DNA of 44,218 nucleotides from Candidatus Epulonipiscium sp. (GTDB lineage: Bacteria; Bacillota; Clostridia; Lachnospirales; Cellulosilyticaceae): assembly GCA_012518255.1 (NCBI GenBank), contig JAAYSX010000042.1, forward strand, positions 1 to 44,218. The letters run 5' to 3'. The notes beneath the pieces were generated by a model. It made no database searches. It was not told where the DNA came from and saw only the letters and a list, made by a program, of their open reading frames with translations. Positions 44,203-44,218 of the stretch are shown in pieces. Made by a program: the position numbers and the translations under genes. The first letter of the stretch is position 1; each line of letters starts with the position of its first letter.

Positions 44203-44218
44203 ATGATTGTATGCAAAA
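44203..44218 (+). CDS. Start of a gene truncated by the window edge
   Basis: An ATG at 44203 has GGAGG seven bases ahead (44191-44195) and an extended -10 box at 44172-44180. Only five codons (M-I-V-C-K) are inside the window, so no function can be assigned. The gene is divergent from metF. Confidence 0.5.

Overview
The window looks like a chromosomal segment of a low-GC, motile, endospore-forming anaerobe of the class Clostridia. The evidence is the AT-rich sequence, a spore-type YyaC protein, BofA, a GerMN-type lipoprotein, flagellin with a sigma-D-type promoter, a ferredoxin-dependent 2-oxoacid oxidoreductase, and a type II fatty-acid operon of the FabT/FabK kind. The flagellin and the FliK-like protein resemble those of Lachnospirales-type Clostridia, but I cannot name a species. 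Nearly every gene lies on the minus strand; only yyaC (5283-5882) and a gene cut off at the right edge (44203 on) are on the plus strand.

Layout. 1-450: RNA genes read leftwards (tRNA-Asn, tRNA-Glu, a 5S rRNA with its own promoter and no 23S upstream, tRNA-Cys). 492-5056: a JAMM-like/LysM membrane protein, glycogen synthase, a DUF5711-type propeller protein and a CvpA-like protein in one run. 5283-10739: yyaC, a ROK kinase, a PTS-IIC/PfoR-like membrane protein behind the niacin repressor NiaR, phosphoglucose isomerase, and a GerMN lipoprotein. 10867-14210: a two-gene 2-oxoacid:ferredoxin oxidoreductase made of fused subunits. 14281-16175: a membrane protein of unknown function whose ribosome-binding site is buried in a hairpin, MTA/SAH nucleosidase, and a DUF1874 protein related to the Crn2/AcrIII-1 ring nucleases. 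16251-25764: a complete fatty-acid initiation and elongation operon, transcribed fabT-fabH-acpP-fabK-fabD-fabG-fabF-accB-fabZ-accC-accD-accA. 25974-32274: pyrG, murG, a HIT protein, a flavodoxin-like/SCP2 fusion, an M1-aminopeptidase-like protein without zinc ligands, and an unknown protein. 32389-34920: an H-NOX chemoreceptor, bofA and yaaL. 34994-43064: a 182-bp inverted repeat, tandem structured hairpins, flagellin, fliS with a coupled 29-codon ORF, a large FliK-like protein, and a GGDEF-EAL sensor. 43223-44089: metF.

The fatty-acid operon has a consensus promoter and a palindrome between promoter and fabT that fits autoregulation. Flagellin and probably the FliK-like operon carry sigma-D-type promoters. 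The H-NOX receptor keeps every residue of the oxygen-binding pocket known from the thermophilic anaerobe protein, which suggests oxygen-avoidance signalling.

The strongest candidates for something under-described are: (1) a dispersed family of capped hairpins at the 3' ends of pgi, pyrG and flagellin, with a compensatory base change between tandem copies; (2) the 182-bp foldback between flagellin and yaaL; (3) a chromosomal Crn2/AcrIII-1-like ring nuclease with no CRISPR or phage context; (4) the zinc-less M1-like protein next to the flavodoxin/SCP2 fusion; and (5) the JAMM-LysM membrane protein with an altered metal motif.
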